Positions 11,192 through 20,034 of a stretch of DNA of 64,000 nt are shown piece after piece. How positions within the stretch are numbered: the first letter of the stretch is position 1; every line of letters starts with the position of its first letter. The stretch comes from Rugalucina vietnamica (Eukaryota > Mollusca > Bivalvia > Lucinida > Lucinidae): positions 59,203,817 through 59,267,816 of the forward strand of contig OZ024872.1 of the NCBI GenBank assembly GCA_964017185.1, given 5' to 3'. The notes beneath the pieces are model-generated. The model searched no databases, was not told the origin of the DNA, and saw nothing but the letters and a program-made list of their open reading frames with translations. The position numbers were made by a program, and so were the translations under genes.

Positions 11192-11507
11192 TATAGTTCT
11201 TTGTCGACAATATACTCCTCCAACTTGGACGTGCATTCGTGTGGAGCTTCTTACATTATTAGATTACCTCTTTGGCACTCAAAAAGTGAGAACAGTGAAT
11301 GCGAAAATATTGTGAATAGCTTGCTCAACGCCAAAGATGTCATTTAGTGTGTTGGCTCATGCACCAATGATAACCGTTTAAGTAGCTTGCTGTTTGGAAC
11401 AATAAATAATATTCATCACAGCTGGAAGCCGACGAGATGGTTCGTTTATGACGAAAGCAGAAATGGCGGATCGCCTATTACTTTAATGAGATATGATACT
11501 TTGCATG

Positions 11508-12123
11508 CGAAACACCACAGATACCAAAGCCCCCTTTTTGGATTTACATCTTTCTATTGCAAATGGATTTGTTTCTTCTAAGATTGATGATAAACGCGAT
11601 GACTTTGATTTTGATATAGTAAATTTTCCGTTTTTGGATGGTGACGTTCCTCGCCGTGCTTCGTATGGTGTATACGTTTCCAAACTTATTAGGTTTGCTA
11701 GTGTCTTCAATCATGAAGCGGACTTCAAGGCGCGAAATAAATGTTTAACAGCCAAAATTCTCCAGCAGGGCTATCGGTATCATAAACTTCGAAAAACTTT
11801 TTTTCTAAATTTTATCGTAGACACTATGAGTTGATTTCCAAATTTAATGTTGGTCTAAAGACGCTTTTACGTGAGGGCCTATCGGAACAAGAATTTCATG
11901 GTGACTTGAAGTTTACAAATTTAAGAAACTTATAGAAAGGAATGATTTTTCTTTTCAATTCAGAAAAATCATATCACGTTACAGACAAATAGGTTATATT
12001 TTGAATGTTATGCAACAGTCTGCATGCTTAGTTTTTAATCCAATCATTGTTGATAACTTTGCTGCCTTCTTTAATTGCACGCCGGTGGGTCGGGCGTCAG
12101 ACTCTATGATGGCCCTGACATAA
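11508..12123 (+). pseudogene. Reverse-transcriptase C-terminal region of family A (Penelope-like), frameshifted
   Basis: The first frame (to about 11834) has FLDLHLSIANGFVSSK, then DKRDDFDFDIVNFPFLDGD, SYGVYVSKLIRFA and LQQGYRYHKLRKTF. This is the conserved tail of a reverse-transcriptase type common in cnidarian, amphioxus and mollusc genomes, just after the catalytic palm. The homology then shifts frame: FYRRHYELISKFNVGLKTLL and a GLSEQEFHGDL segment lie in another frame, ending at a TAG near 11933. A third frame carries ACLVFNPIIVDNFAAFFNC and GRASDSMMALT before TAA at 12121-12123. The catalytic region is truncated away. At least two frameshifts and an internal stop make it non-functional. 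The final codons overlap the start of the family A 3' region, showing where the coding part joins. Confidence 0.75.
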
Positions 12124-12741
12124 ATCTACTCATGTTAGTTGGTTGGGGCTGGAGCTTTTTGTCTGTTGCTTGGCCCACCGGGATTCAACTGGCGTTTTTT
12201 TCTTTTGCTCCGGGCTTCACTAAGTTATTTAGCGCCCAGGGATCTCCATCGTCGGGCAGCTTACTGAATCTGTTGAGTTCTCGTTTTTTATTCATCAAGG
12301 TGATCATGATTTATTCGTTTGTCCTTGATGATTCATTGACTAGTTAGAGATTCACCACGAGGACCGGACAACCTACTAAATGTTGTGAAACACTGCAGAA
12401 GATGAGGGTGAGGTACATGTATGGGCCCTGTAAAACCGGTTTAAGTCCCCCAGTAATATTATATTACTGATCGTTCCAAGGCGATACTTCTGTTGTGGTT
12501 CTTAATGTTTTGTGTTTTGGAGTGTTTGAGCCTTATGTACGTTTTCATATTTTAGTTCAGTTCGGGTAACTGAGTGGCCGCCTATTGGGGAATAGCTGCT
12601 CACTCGGCTTACTATATGTTTCCTTGTATGAGTACCTTAGTGTCTTTTTATTTTTTTTCCACCCCTCGGTTTATGGAGTGGGAATTTCTGTCTGATTGCA
12701 CCGTTTCCTGATCATTGTCTACTTGTACCTTTTTACCCAAT
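11508..12741 (+). mobile_element. Family A element with reverse-transcriptase C-terminus, 5'-truncated
   Basis: This is the only family A copy in the window that extends into coding sequence. The reverse-transcriptase remnant (11508-12123) is followed directly by the family A 3' region and the family 3' end TACTTGTACCTTTTT near 12735. In Y2 and Y3 the flanking sequence is present without the insert (GCATGCTTAGT near 50146 and 61465, continuing into AATTTCGTAGATGTGTC). This copy sets the sense strand for all others. Linkage of this RT type with tandem 3' regions and hammerheads elsewhere suggests a Penelope-like element; that class assignment is inferred. Confidence 0.75.
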
Positions 12742-12835
12742 CACGGTTGAAAAACCTAATTTCGTAGATGTGTCAGATGTTAAAGACTGTTTTGACCCTG
12801 ACATACATGTATAGCTATGTATTTTAGTTCATTGG

Positions 12836-13190
12836 GTACAAGTAGGCAAAGATCAGGAAAAGGCGCAATCAGAAAAAGATTCCTACTCCAAAAACCGAGG
12901 TGGGAAAAAACCAAACTAACAATCAGGTACTTCTACCATGAAAACATACCGTAAGCCGAATGAGCAGCTGTTTTCCGAATAGGTGGCCACTCGGTTACCT
13001 AAACTTAACTAAAAATATGAAAACATACATAAGGCGCCAACAGCACAAACATTTTAAACACCAAGACATAAAACAAAAAGAACCACCACAGAAGTATCGC
13101 CTTGGAACGATCAGTAACACAAAGTTGCTGGCGGGCTTAAACCGGTTTTACATGGCCATAACCTCTCCCTCAGCTTCTGCAGTGGGTCCT
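12836..13190 (-). mobile_element. Family A copy inserted in Y1, truncated at its sense 5' end
   Basis: The copy starts at TACAAGTAGGCAAAGATCAG (complement of the 3' end) and ends at CAGCTTCTGCAGTGGG. Y2 and Y3 read straight through the target (TTCGATGGGACCTGC near 50228; TTCGTTGGGACCTG near 62725), so the insert lies between CATTGGG and TCCTGC, with a short GGG-type repeat at the join. Its sense 5' end falls at the base of the conserved ACCACTGCAGAAG stem. Confidence 0.85.
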
Positions 13191-14342
13191 GCATTTCGTC
13201 AACCTATAAAGAAATCGCTTTTGGTGTATTTATACAACGTTGGATAAATACAAAGTATGGAGACAGTAAAATTAGAGACTCATTTTACCGTTGATTCTGG
13301 GAAAACATTGTGAAGTTCGGACGGTTAGATTAGAAATAATCCAGCCAAGCGTTTTAACGATATACTAACTTATAATTATCTAAACCTCTGCGTATGGGAT
13401 TAAACTTGCTGGAACACTGTGCACGTGCGCACCCTGTTATTAACGGTGGACTTAGCAATAGGGGTTCAACTCGAATTTTCTATGGGTCAATAGTAGTAAA
13501 GGTTTGACATATACCAAGGCTTAGACTTATACTGGAACCATGTTTAATGTCCATATTCAGTAACAAAAACTAAAAGTAAGCAATGAGCAGGAAATGACAC
13601 ACTCGGAACAAATTAACTGTTTTTTATAACGAACAATGTCGTTTCTCTCCTACGCAATCTACGAAACCCTTCTTTTTCAAAATTATATAATATCTCGTAA
13701 CGTTTGCACCTCTGTATGTTACTAAAATGTTACATCAATACTATGTTTCTTTCTTCTGAAATCTTATGCTTGTATAGATTCAAGTAAAATACTTTATACG
13801 CCTAATAAGATATTATAATGATAAGAATTGACATACAGGAATCCAACTGAGACAACGATAAGTATAAAATTTCAGCAATTGGTATTACAGAACTTAAAGC
13901 TGATCATTGAATCTGTTCATTGAGTCCGTTTTCGCGTTCAGAAGCAACAATGATCGCTTTAAAGGTTGAACTGTTATCTGATTGGATTTGTCCGAATTCC
14001 AGAAAAATCAGATATTTGCTAAAATCGATAAATGAATGAAGTTCCCAAAAGTAGTGTTCAGTGTGAATGTCGTTAAAGCTTGGTTTAATATTTTCGTTTA
14101 GGAAGGGCATCTAAATTTTTGCTTCGTAGCATTAATTATACTATATTTTACATAACTTCCTCTATTTTTTGCGATGATTGTTCTATTTTTGTATACGCAT
14201 GACTCCGTGTTGGTCAGTTATGAAAGCTTTGACCATGCCGTGACCTTGCTTACCGGACAAGACATTTTCTTCCACCCCAACAAATTTGTCAAAAATACTA
14301 ATCGTAGATATTTGATGCCATAACTAAGAAACGAAATTATGA

Positions 14343-14390
14343 CTTCAAACCAAGTGGCATATAAGCGCTTATATGCCACTTGCTTCAAAC
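14343..14390. repeat. 32-base perfect palindrome flanked by 8-base direct repeats
   Basis: CAAGTGGCATATAAGC (14351-14366) is followed immediately by its exact complement GCTTATATGCCACTTG (14367-14382), with no spacer. CTTCAAAC directly abuts the palindrome on both sides (14343-14350 and 14383-14390). This is the footprint expected of an element reduced to two abutting 16-base inverted termini with an 8-base target duplication, as hAT-type transposases make. No larger relative was seen in the window. Confidence 0.7.
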
Positions 14391-14862
14391 TCAATACATT
14401 TTACCTTACTGGATGGTTTTACTGTGGAAAATGTCATAGCCTTACGGTAGTGATCCGTAGTCATAACCGTGTTTTACATCTTGTTATATATGCAAGTTGC
14501 GTGAAATTGAGCATTTTGACAATGTTTTATTGTATCAACCAATGAGAATATTCTTTTTCTATGCATATATTAAGCTATAGTGTTATTCAAACTTTAAAAT
14601 GTAAACAAAACTATTACACTGGCCAGGCAAACCGGGTGCGGCAAACACGTCATGGTCACAGCTTTCACACCTGACCGTTAATTCTTCCGAAATCTCGATA
14701 TAAGATCATCGAGTGACCGAGCTATTTATATTTATTAATTTCCATTTCTTATAGATGAAACATTGATAACAAGCATAAGAATTTGCTTTTTTTTAATCAT
14801 TAACAGGAGAAAATGCAATGCACTTTTCAGAATATACTCCAGTATTTGAATAATTTGAGAAA

Positions 14863-14900
14863 AAAGAAGAAGAAGAAGAAGAAGAAGAAGAAAAAGAAAG

Positions 14901-14945
<45 letters not shown>
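14863..14945. repeat. GAA microsatellite grading into poly-A
   Basis: An AGA/GAA run at about 14863-14898 is followed by an A run of about 46 bases. It lies in a Y1-specific insertion (about 13970-15050) that has no counterpart in Y2. Confidence 0.9.
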
Positions 14946-14946
<1 letters not shown>

Positions 14947-15841
14947 ACCACCATAATATTTTTGTCGATATTTATTTTCAAATAATTAAAATGAACATCT
15001 TTTATTTATTCTACACCAGAAGGATTGGCATTAGTTTAAGGAGTACTAATAATGCCTGGGTGGACGTAAGCGCTCTATGGAACGTTTAAGTCGCTTTTGT
15101 TTCTCAGGATGTTTATGAGGAAACTATGGTGCGATGTTTGAGGGGAATGAGCATTAGCCATTGTGTTTAAGATGTACCGTCATCACCGTTTCTTCAACTA
15201 GTCGTTGTAAAGTACATGTAGATACGAGCGCTATAAAATTAATTTATTTTGATTAAACACAATTTTTACGTAAAAGTAAAGATAAAAAGTTATCGCATTG
15301 ATTAATCTTTTAAAGAAAAGGGATTTTTTTCTAGTTAGAACGCGATACTTCAAATGATCAAATGTGATAGAGTTAATTAATTTGAAAGCTATTTCATTGA
15401 AGTCCTCTGATTTCATCTCGGATTAGATGGATCCGAAGACAATAAACGCTAAATGAATTAAAGGCGGGTGTTTGGCACGAGAATTGAAACAAAGACCATA
15501 AAATTAAACGTTCAGAAAAAAGCTGAATTTTTAAAATTGATGATATCGAATGTTGACTCCGAAAAGGACCATGAACATACTATGTAGTTATTGAAATCGT
15601 ATATTAAGCAACGGCGGGTCGATCCTCACTTGATGTCAGTCTTGTGTATGATCACTGTTACTTAGTTGAGAATCAAAACAAAACGTCCCTTCTTTTCTTA
15701 TAGACTATTACTCGGGTCTCCAGGATTAAAACATCAATAACAACCGAAAAGGCCCATATCTTTATTTTACATTCGGACACGCCTGTCTAGAAAGAAAGAT
15801 TAACAATAGAGCACGCTGCAAGACTTTGTGTAGTTTTCCAC

Positions 15842-16600
15842 ATGCTCACTCGGCTTACAATATAGACCATGCTATCTCCTGCTTCCAAAGGAACAAACCT
15901 TTAAACAGCAGTCACACATTAGCGTATAAGTGAAACGCGCGCCGGGCGTGTTGAAAAAGTACAAATTTCCACATACGCCAGACGTACGTCGGAGACACGT
16001 CCAAGGCGCGTTAAGTGCGCGCTGGGTACGCTTGGTGTACGTCCGGCGCGCGTCGCTAAAAGTCAGCGCGCGTTTTGTGTGCGTTTGTACTAAATAAAAT
16101 TTTAAACATGCTTAAAAATTTTCTAGAAGTTGGGCGTGTGTCGGGCGTGACCTACACGCTACAAGTACGTTCCACGCGCGTTATAGGCACGTTGAATACG
16201 TTTCGAACACGCCCAGTACACGCCGGGCACACGTTTCAAGCACGTCGTATACGCTACGTGCGCGATTCGATTTTAACCGGATGCTGGTTTGGGCGAGTGT
16301 GGAACGTGCCTGTAACGTGTGCCAAACGTGCTTGGAGCGCGCATGAAACGCATACAGCGCGTCAGTAGCGCGTGCCTAGCGTGTCTGGGACGTACGACAA
16401 ACGTACTCCAAAACTTTAAGATTTTTTATACGTCCGGCACACGCCTCAGTCACGCGCTAATGTGTGACTGCAAAAGCGAGTTAAAGGAACAAATTAATTT
16501 TATACGTCCAAAATCTTCAGCGTGTTGAGATTTTTCATACGCCCGTTGCGCGTTTGGGCTATACGCCGCTACTGTGTGACTTTACATTTTATTCAAATGC
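15842..16600. mobile_element. CpG-dense inverted-repeat element inserted in Y1
   Basis: Y2 reads GTAGTTTTCCA into AAGTTTATTTT (near 53985) without this block. The insert starts with a family A scrap (GCTCACTCGGCTTACAATAT, about 15844-15864). GCAGTCACACATTAGCG at 15908 is matched in inverse at about 16455-16471, and again, less perfectly, at 16560-16581 (TATACGCCGCTACTGTGTGACT). Between them the DNA is packed with ACGCGC, GGCGTACG and GCACGTT motifs and is far richer in CpG than the rest of the window. AAAGGAACAAA occurs in direct orientation at 15887 and 16484, suggesting two nested or tandem units. The superfamily is unknown and no coding capacity was seen. Confidence 0.6.
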
Positions 16601-16694
16601 TTTTGAAGTTTATTTTGAATCAAAATGATGTTTGGTGGAAATTTGTAGTCAACGCTGACCACTGGCATGAAATACCACTAGAATTATAGATATT

Positions 16695-16977
16695 TGTACT
16701 GATCGTTCCAATGCAATTCTTTCTGTTGTGGTTCTAATTGTTTTATGTTTGGAGTTGACTTTTGTGCTGTTTGCACCTTATGTACGTTTCATATATTTTG
16801 TTCAGTTCGGGTAAGTAAGTAGCCACATAGTGGGAAAGAGCTACTTACTCGAGTTACAATACGTTCTCTTTGTATTAGCACCTGATTATCTATTTAGTTT
16901 TTTTCGACCTCGGTTTTTGGAGTGGTAATTTCTTTCTGGATGTCATTTCCTACTCATTGCTTACTTTTACTTTTTAT
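16695..16977 (+). mobile_element. Diverged family A copy
   Basis: The copy starts at ACTGATCGTTCCAA and keeps the order TTATGTACGTTTC, TTCGGGTAA, CCTCGGTTTTTGGAGTGG and TTACTTTTACTTTTT, with many substitutions. It is truncated at the same place as the copies at 47690 and 51966, near CTGATCGTTCC. Y2 has no family A copy at the equivalent site. Confidence 0.7.
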
Positions 16978-17510
16978 TATGACGTCATAAGACGCATCTG
17001 AACTAGGTTTGTATCAAAGTCCTTACTATATGTCGATCTATACAGACATGAGACTCTATGGTGGTAAGGATACGCATAGCCTGCACTGGTAAAAGTACAT
17101 TGTTATTGTTGATCTGTTATTTCATGATTAATAGATGAGGGTTATTTATTTGATTGATTTTTATGCCTAAGGCCACCATGGAACCCTGATATGGAATGGC
17201 ATTATCTTAAAATACTGTACATTTACGAGCAACAGGAGAAAACATTATAACTCTAACGCTATAATCGGGTAAACATTTAACTGCGTAAACATACGTAATG
17301 ATTTATTGCGCCATTACATTATAGGTTCTGAACATTCTACGAATTTGTATAATTGTTTGTTTGAATTGATGCTGAACGTCCCAATTAACAGCTAAGATCA
17401 TGTCGGAACGTTGCCTCCGTTGTATGGGACTTTTACCCAATATGAGGATGTCATGACATCCAACAAATGTTTGAAATATAACCACCTAAGTAAGCCACAA
17501 AGGCTTATAC

Positions 17511-17609
17511 ATCTATGTATGTATGTATGTATGTATGTATGTATGTATGTATGTATGTATGTATGTATGTATGTATGTATGTATGTATGTATGTATGTAT
17601 GTATGTATC
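17511..17609. repeat. ATGT microsatellite, about 24 units
   Basis: An almost uninterrupted tetranucleotide run lies just beyond the end of Y1 homology. The open frame across it is a by-product of the repeat. Confidence 0.95.
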
Positions 17610-17999
17610 AATCATTTTTCCTGGGCAGGCTCAGACCTGAGCGGTTAACCAGTAATCAGATGGTCAGTCGATAGCGTATTTAAGCTTTGTCTGGAGACAC
17701 AAGCAGCCCGTTTTTATATTTCTTTATGTCCCAATTAGCGGGGATGCGAGATCGTCGCGTGTGCATTAGTGTGACAATTCAAAGTTAAATGTAAAAGTAG
17801 GCAATGCTCAGGAAATGACGCAATCAGAAAGAAATTCCCACTCCAAAAACCGAGGTTGGAAAAAATAAATTAAATTAACAATTAGATACTTATACTAAGA
17901 AAACATATTTCTCAATACGAGGTCACTCAGTTACCCAAACTTAACTAAAATATGAATACGCACATAAGGCGCAAACAGCACACAAAATCAACCATCATG

Positions 18000-18540
18000 A
18001 AAACAGGTCCATGCCATGAATACCTGATTATACCCCCCGCCAAAACGAAGTTTTAAGGGGGGGGGTATACTGTTTTCACGTTGTCCGTCCGTCCGTCTGT
18101 TTAAATATCAAACTTACAAAATATAAAATAGCTGCTATCTTTGAGTTTTTGACCATATAGTTTTAATATATTAAATTCACTCAAAAAGTTCACACTATCA
18201 TAATGTTATAATATTTTCCATAAGCATGACTCTCAAACTTCACCAAAATTAACCCCACCTCTTTGAAGTAGTATTTAAGAATTCGTATTTCTTTCATTCA
18301 TTTCCAACATGTTTAAAAATAAAAGAAAGAAATATAAAAATATTCAGCAATCTCTTTAATTGCATTCAAATTTAACTTTTATACAGCAAAACTGGGGTAT
18401 GCAGGGGTATTCCTATTTTTTCTTATTTTTGCAAAAATAAGAAAAATATCAACATTTTTCAGCTGAAAATTGTCAATTTTTAAAGCTAAAAAAATCTTAT
18501 TGCACGGGCAAGTTTTCGTAATGACATCAAAACATAAAAC
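18000..18540. repeat. Insert in family A unit: TATACCCCCC hairpin plus GTCC tract
   Basis: ATACCCCCCGCCAAAAC and GTTTTAAGGGGGGGGTAT (about 18030-18065) form a hairpin around GAA. It is followed by GTTGTCCGTCCGTCCGTC (about 18081-18097) and about 430 bases of AT-rich sequence, including an inverted AAAATAAGAAAAA segment. The insert splits family A between CAACCATCATG and ACATCAAAACATAAAAC. It shares the hairpin-plus-tetranucleotide plan with 846-940 in opposite orientation. Confidence 0.55.
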
Positions 18541-18857
18541 AATAAGAACCATCACAGAAGTATCGCTTTGGAACGATCAGTAAAACAAATTTACTGGCGG
18601 GCCTAAACTAGTTTCACATGGCAATAACCACACCCTCAACTTCTGCAGTGGTTCAAAATATTTAGTTAGTTGTTAGGTCCTCGTGGTGAAAAGAGATATG
18701 AATATGTAAAGTGACTGCAAGCAATCCCTGAGGATTGGAAAAATAAGAGCATTAAATGGGTGTACGGGGAGACTTTTAGTGCCGCCACATGGCACAAACA
18801 TAAACATTAAAACTGAGATCCTTTAAGAGCAGTGAAGACATTAATGCGAAAGGGGAT

Positions 18858-18901
18858 GGGCCATACCGCGGTTTCGACTTCTAAAGTCTCGTCAGTGACC
18901 C
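18858..18901 (-). ncRNA. Hammerhead ribozyme (type I, minimal stem III), apparently intact
   Basis: On the minus strand the order is GGGUCA (stem I, 5' side), CUGACGA (core), GACU-UUAGA-AGUC (stem II, four pairs, five-base loop), GAAA (core), CCGCGGU (stem III), A (cleavage site), UGGCCC (stem I, 3' side). GGGUCA and UGGCCC pair over six bases including one G-U. All invariant core positions of the hammerhead consensus are present. Stem III is only ACC/GGU, as reported for hammerheads of Penelope-like elements and animal retrozymes. Cleavage is predicted after the A preceding UGGCCC. It lies near the sense 5' end of a family A unit, where it could cut tandem transcripts into monomers. Confidence 0.85.
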
Positions 18902-19015
18902 TTTATATTTGGCAACATGGAGCCAAAGAGAATACTGAAATTTTGCAACTTTCAACAGGGTAGTCGATACAAAGACTAGTATTATCTAAAAGAAGTCTGA
19001 TATTTAAAGATAAAA

Positions 19016-19860
19016 GTAGGCAATGATCAGGAAATGGCGCAATCACAAAGAAGTTCCCACTCCAAAAACCTAAGTGAAAAAAAAAAAAAAATTAAAGTAA
19101 CAATTAAATACTTATACTAAGAAAACATATTTCTCAATACGAGGTCACTCAGTTACCCAAACTTAACTAAACATGAAAACGCACATAAGGCGCAAACAGC
19201 ACACAAAATCAACATCAAAACATAAAAAATAAGAACCACCACAGAAGTATCGCCTTGGAACGATCATTAAAACAAAATAACTGGCGGGCCTAAACTAGTT
19301 TCACCTCACCCTCAGCTTCTGCAGTGGTTCAAAACATTTAGTAAGTTGTAAGGTCCTCGTGGTGAAAAAAATATATTAAAATGCAAACTGACTGCAAGCA
19401 ATCCCGGAGGATTGGGGAAAATAAGAGCATTAAATGGATGCACGGGTAGACTTTTTAGGGCCGCCACATGGCACAACCACAAGAACTCTGATATTTCGCA
19501 GTGGTTCAAAACATTTATTTAGTAGTTAGGTCCTCGTGGTGAAAAAAGATATGAAAATGCAAACCGACTGCAAGCAATCCCTGAGGATTGGGAAAAATAA
19601 GAGCATTAAATGGATGTATGGGTAGACTTTTTAGAGCCGCCACATGGCACAACCATAAGAACTCTGATATTTAAAGATAAAAGTAGGCAATGATCAGGAA
19701 ATGGCGCAATCACAACGAAATTTTCACTCCAAAAACCTTGGTGGGAAAACTAAATCAACAATTAGGTACTTATACTAACAAAACATAAGTGTAAAGTGTG
19801 TTTTCTAAAACTAAATTAACAATTAAATACTTCTACTAAGAAAACATATAGGTAACAAGA
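19016..19860 (-). mobile_element. Family A variant, further head-to-tail units, partly deleted
   Basis: Three more unit pieces follow in the same orientation. One starts at AAAAGTAGGCAATGATCAGG (about 19012), a short one repeats only AACATTTATTTAGTAGTTAGG through CTCTGATATTT (about 19500-19672), and a third starts at AAAAGTAGGCAATGATC (about 19678). TGCAAGCAATCCC, GCCGCCACATGGCAC and GAACTCTGATATTT recur in each. Compared with unit 1, the second and third have lost the hammerhead between GGCACAA and the terminal CTGATATTT, so only one of the units in this array keeps a ribozyme. Confidence 0.7.
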
Positions 19861-20034
19861 AAAACTATAACATGTGCTACATGTTATATACGGCCTTGTT
19901 TCATTTTAGTTTATGCTAATATTGAGTGGCCGATCAAACATGCCTTTTCATGCATTTACGTTTGATGAAGTGGATTGTACTCGAAGCCGCCATGCTTCTC
20001 GATATACTCTCGACATAATCTCGACATGTTGTAG

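Larger units (their letters stand above)
9972..17345 (+). repeat. Segmental duplication block Y, copy 1 (Y1)
   Basis: This block matches 49646-54720 (Y2) and 60950-63905 (Y3) in order and orientation. Anchors include GATAGATGTTTCCAAG at 10035, 49694 and 61005; AATAATATTCATCACA near 11405, 50048 and 61365; AAGTTCGGACGGTTA near 13312, 51391 and 63684; and a shared terminal stretch with GGCCACCATGGAACCCTGA near 17171 and 54588. Y1 is expanded by insertions at 10170-11191, 11508-12741, 12836-13190, about 13970-15050, 15842-16600 and 16695-16977, and lacks the part matching 50240-51290 of Y2. No reading frame is shared by all copies, so the duplicated content appears non-coding or intronic. Confidence 0.8.
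17790..19020 (-). mobile_element. Family A variant, unit 1 of a head-to-tail array, with hammerhead
   Basis: In sense (minus) order: a 5' part with TTGGCTCCATGTTGCC, the hammerhead at 18901-18858, GTGCCATGTGGCGGCAC, CACCACGAGGACCTAAC, AACCACTGCAGAAG, the stem AGTAAA/TTTACT, CTGATCGTTCC, and the 3' end GCATTGCCTACTTTTAC. It is interrupted at about 18000-18540 by another repeat (hairpin at 18028). Its sense 5' end lies directly against the 3' end of the next unit (near 19015), so units are joined head to tail. Penelope-like elements and retrozymes are known for such tandem joins. Confidence 0.75.

Noticed and set aside
17411-17674. Open frame with CMYV repeats
   Set aside because: Translation of the ATGT microsatellite.
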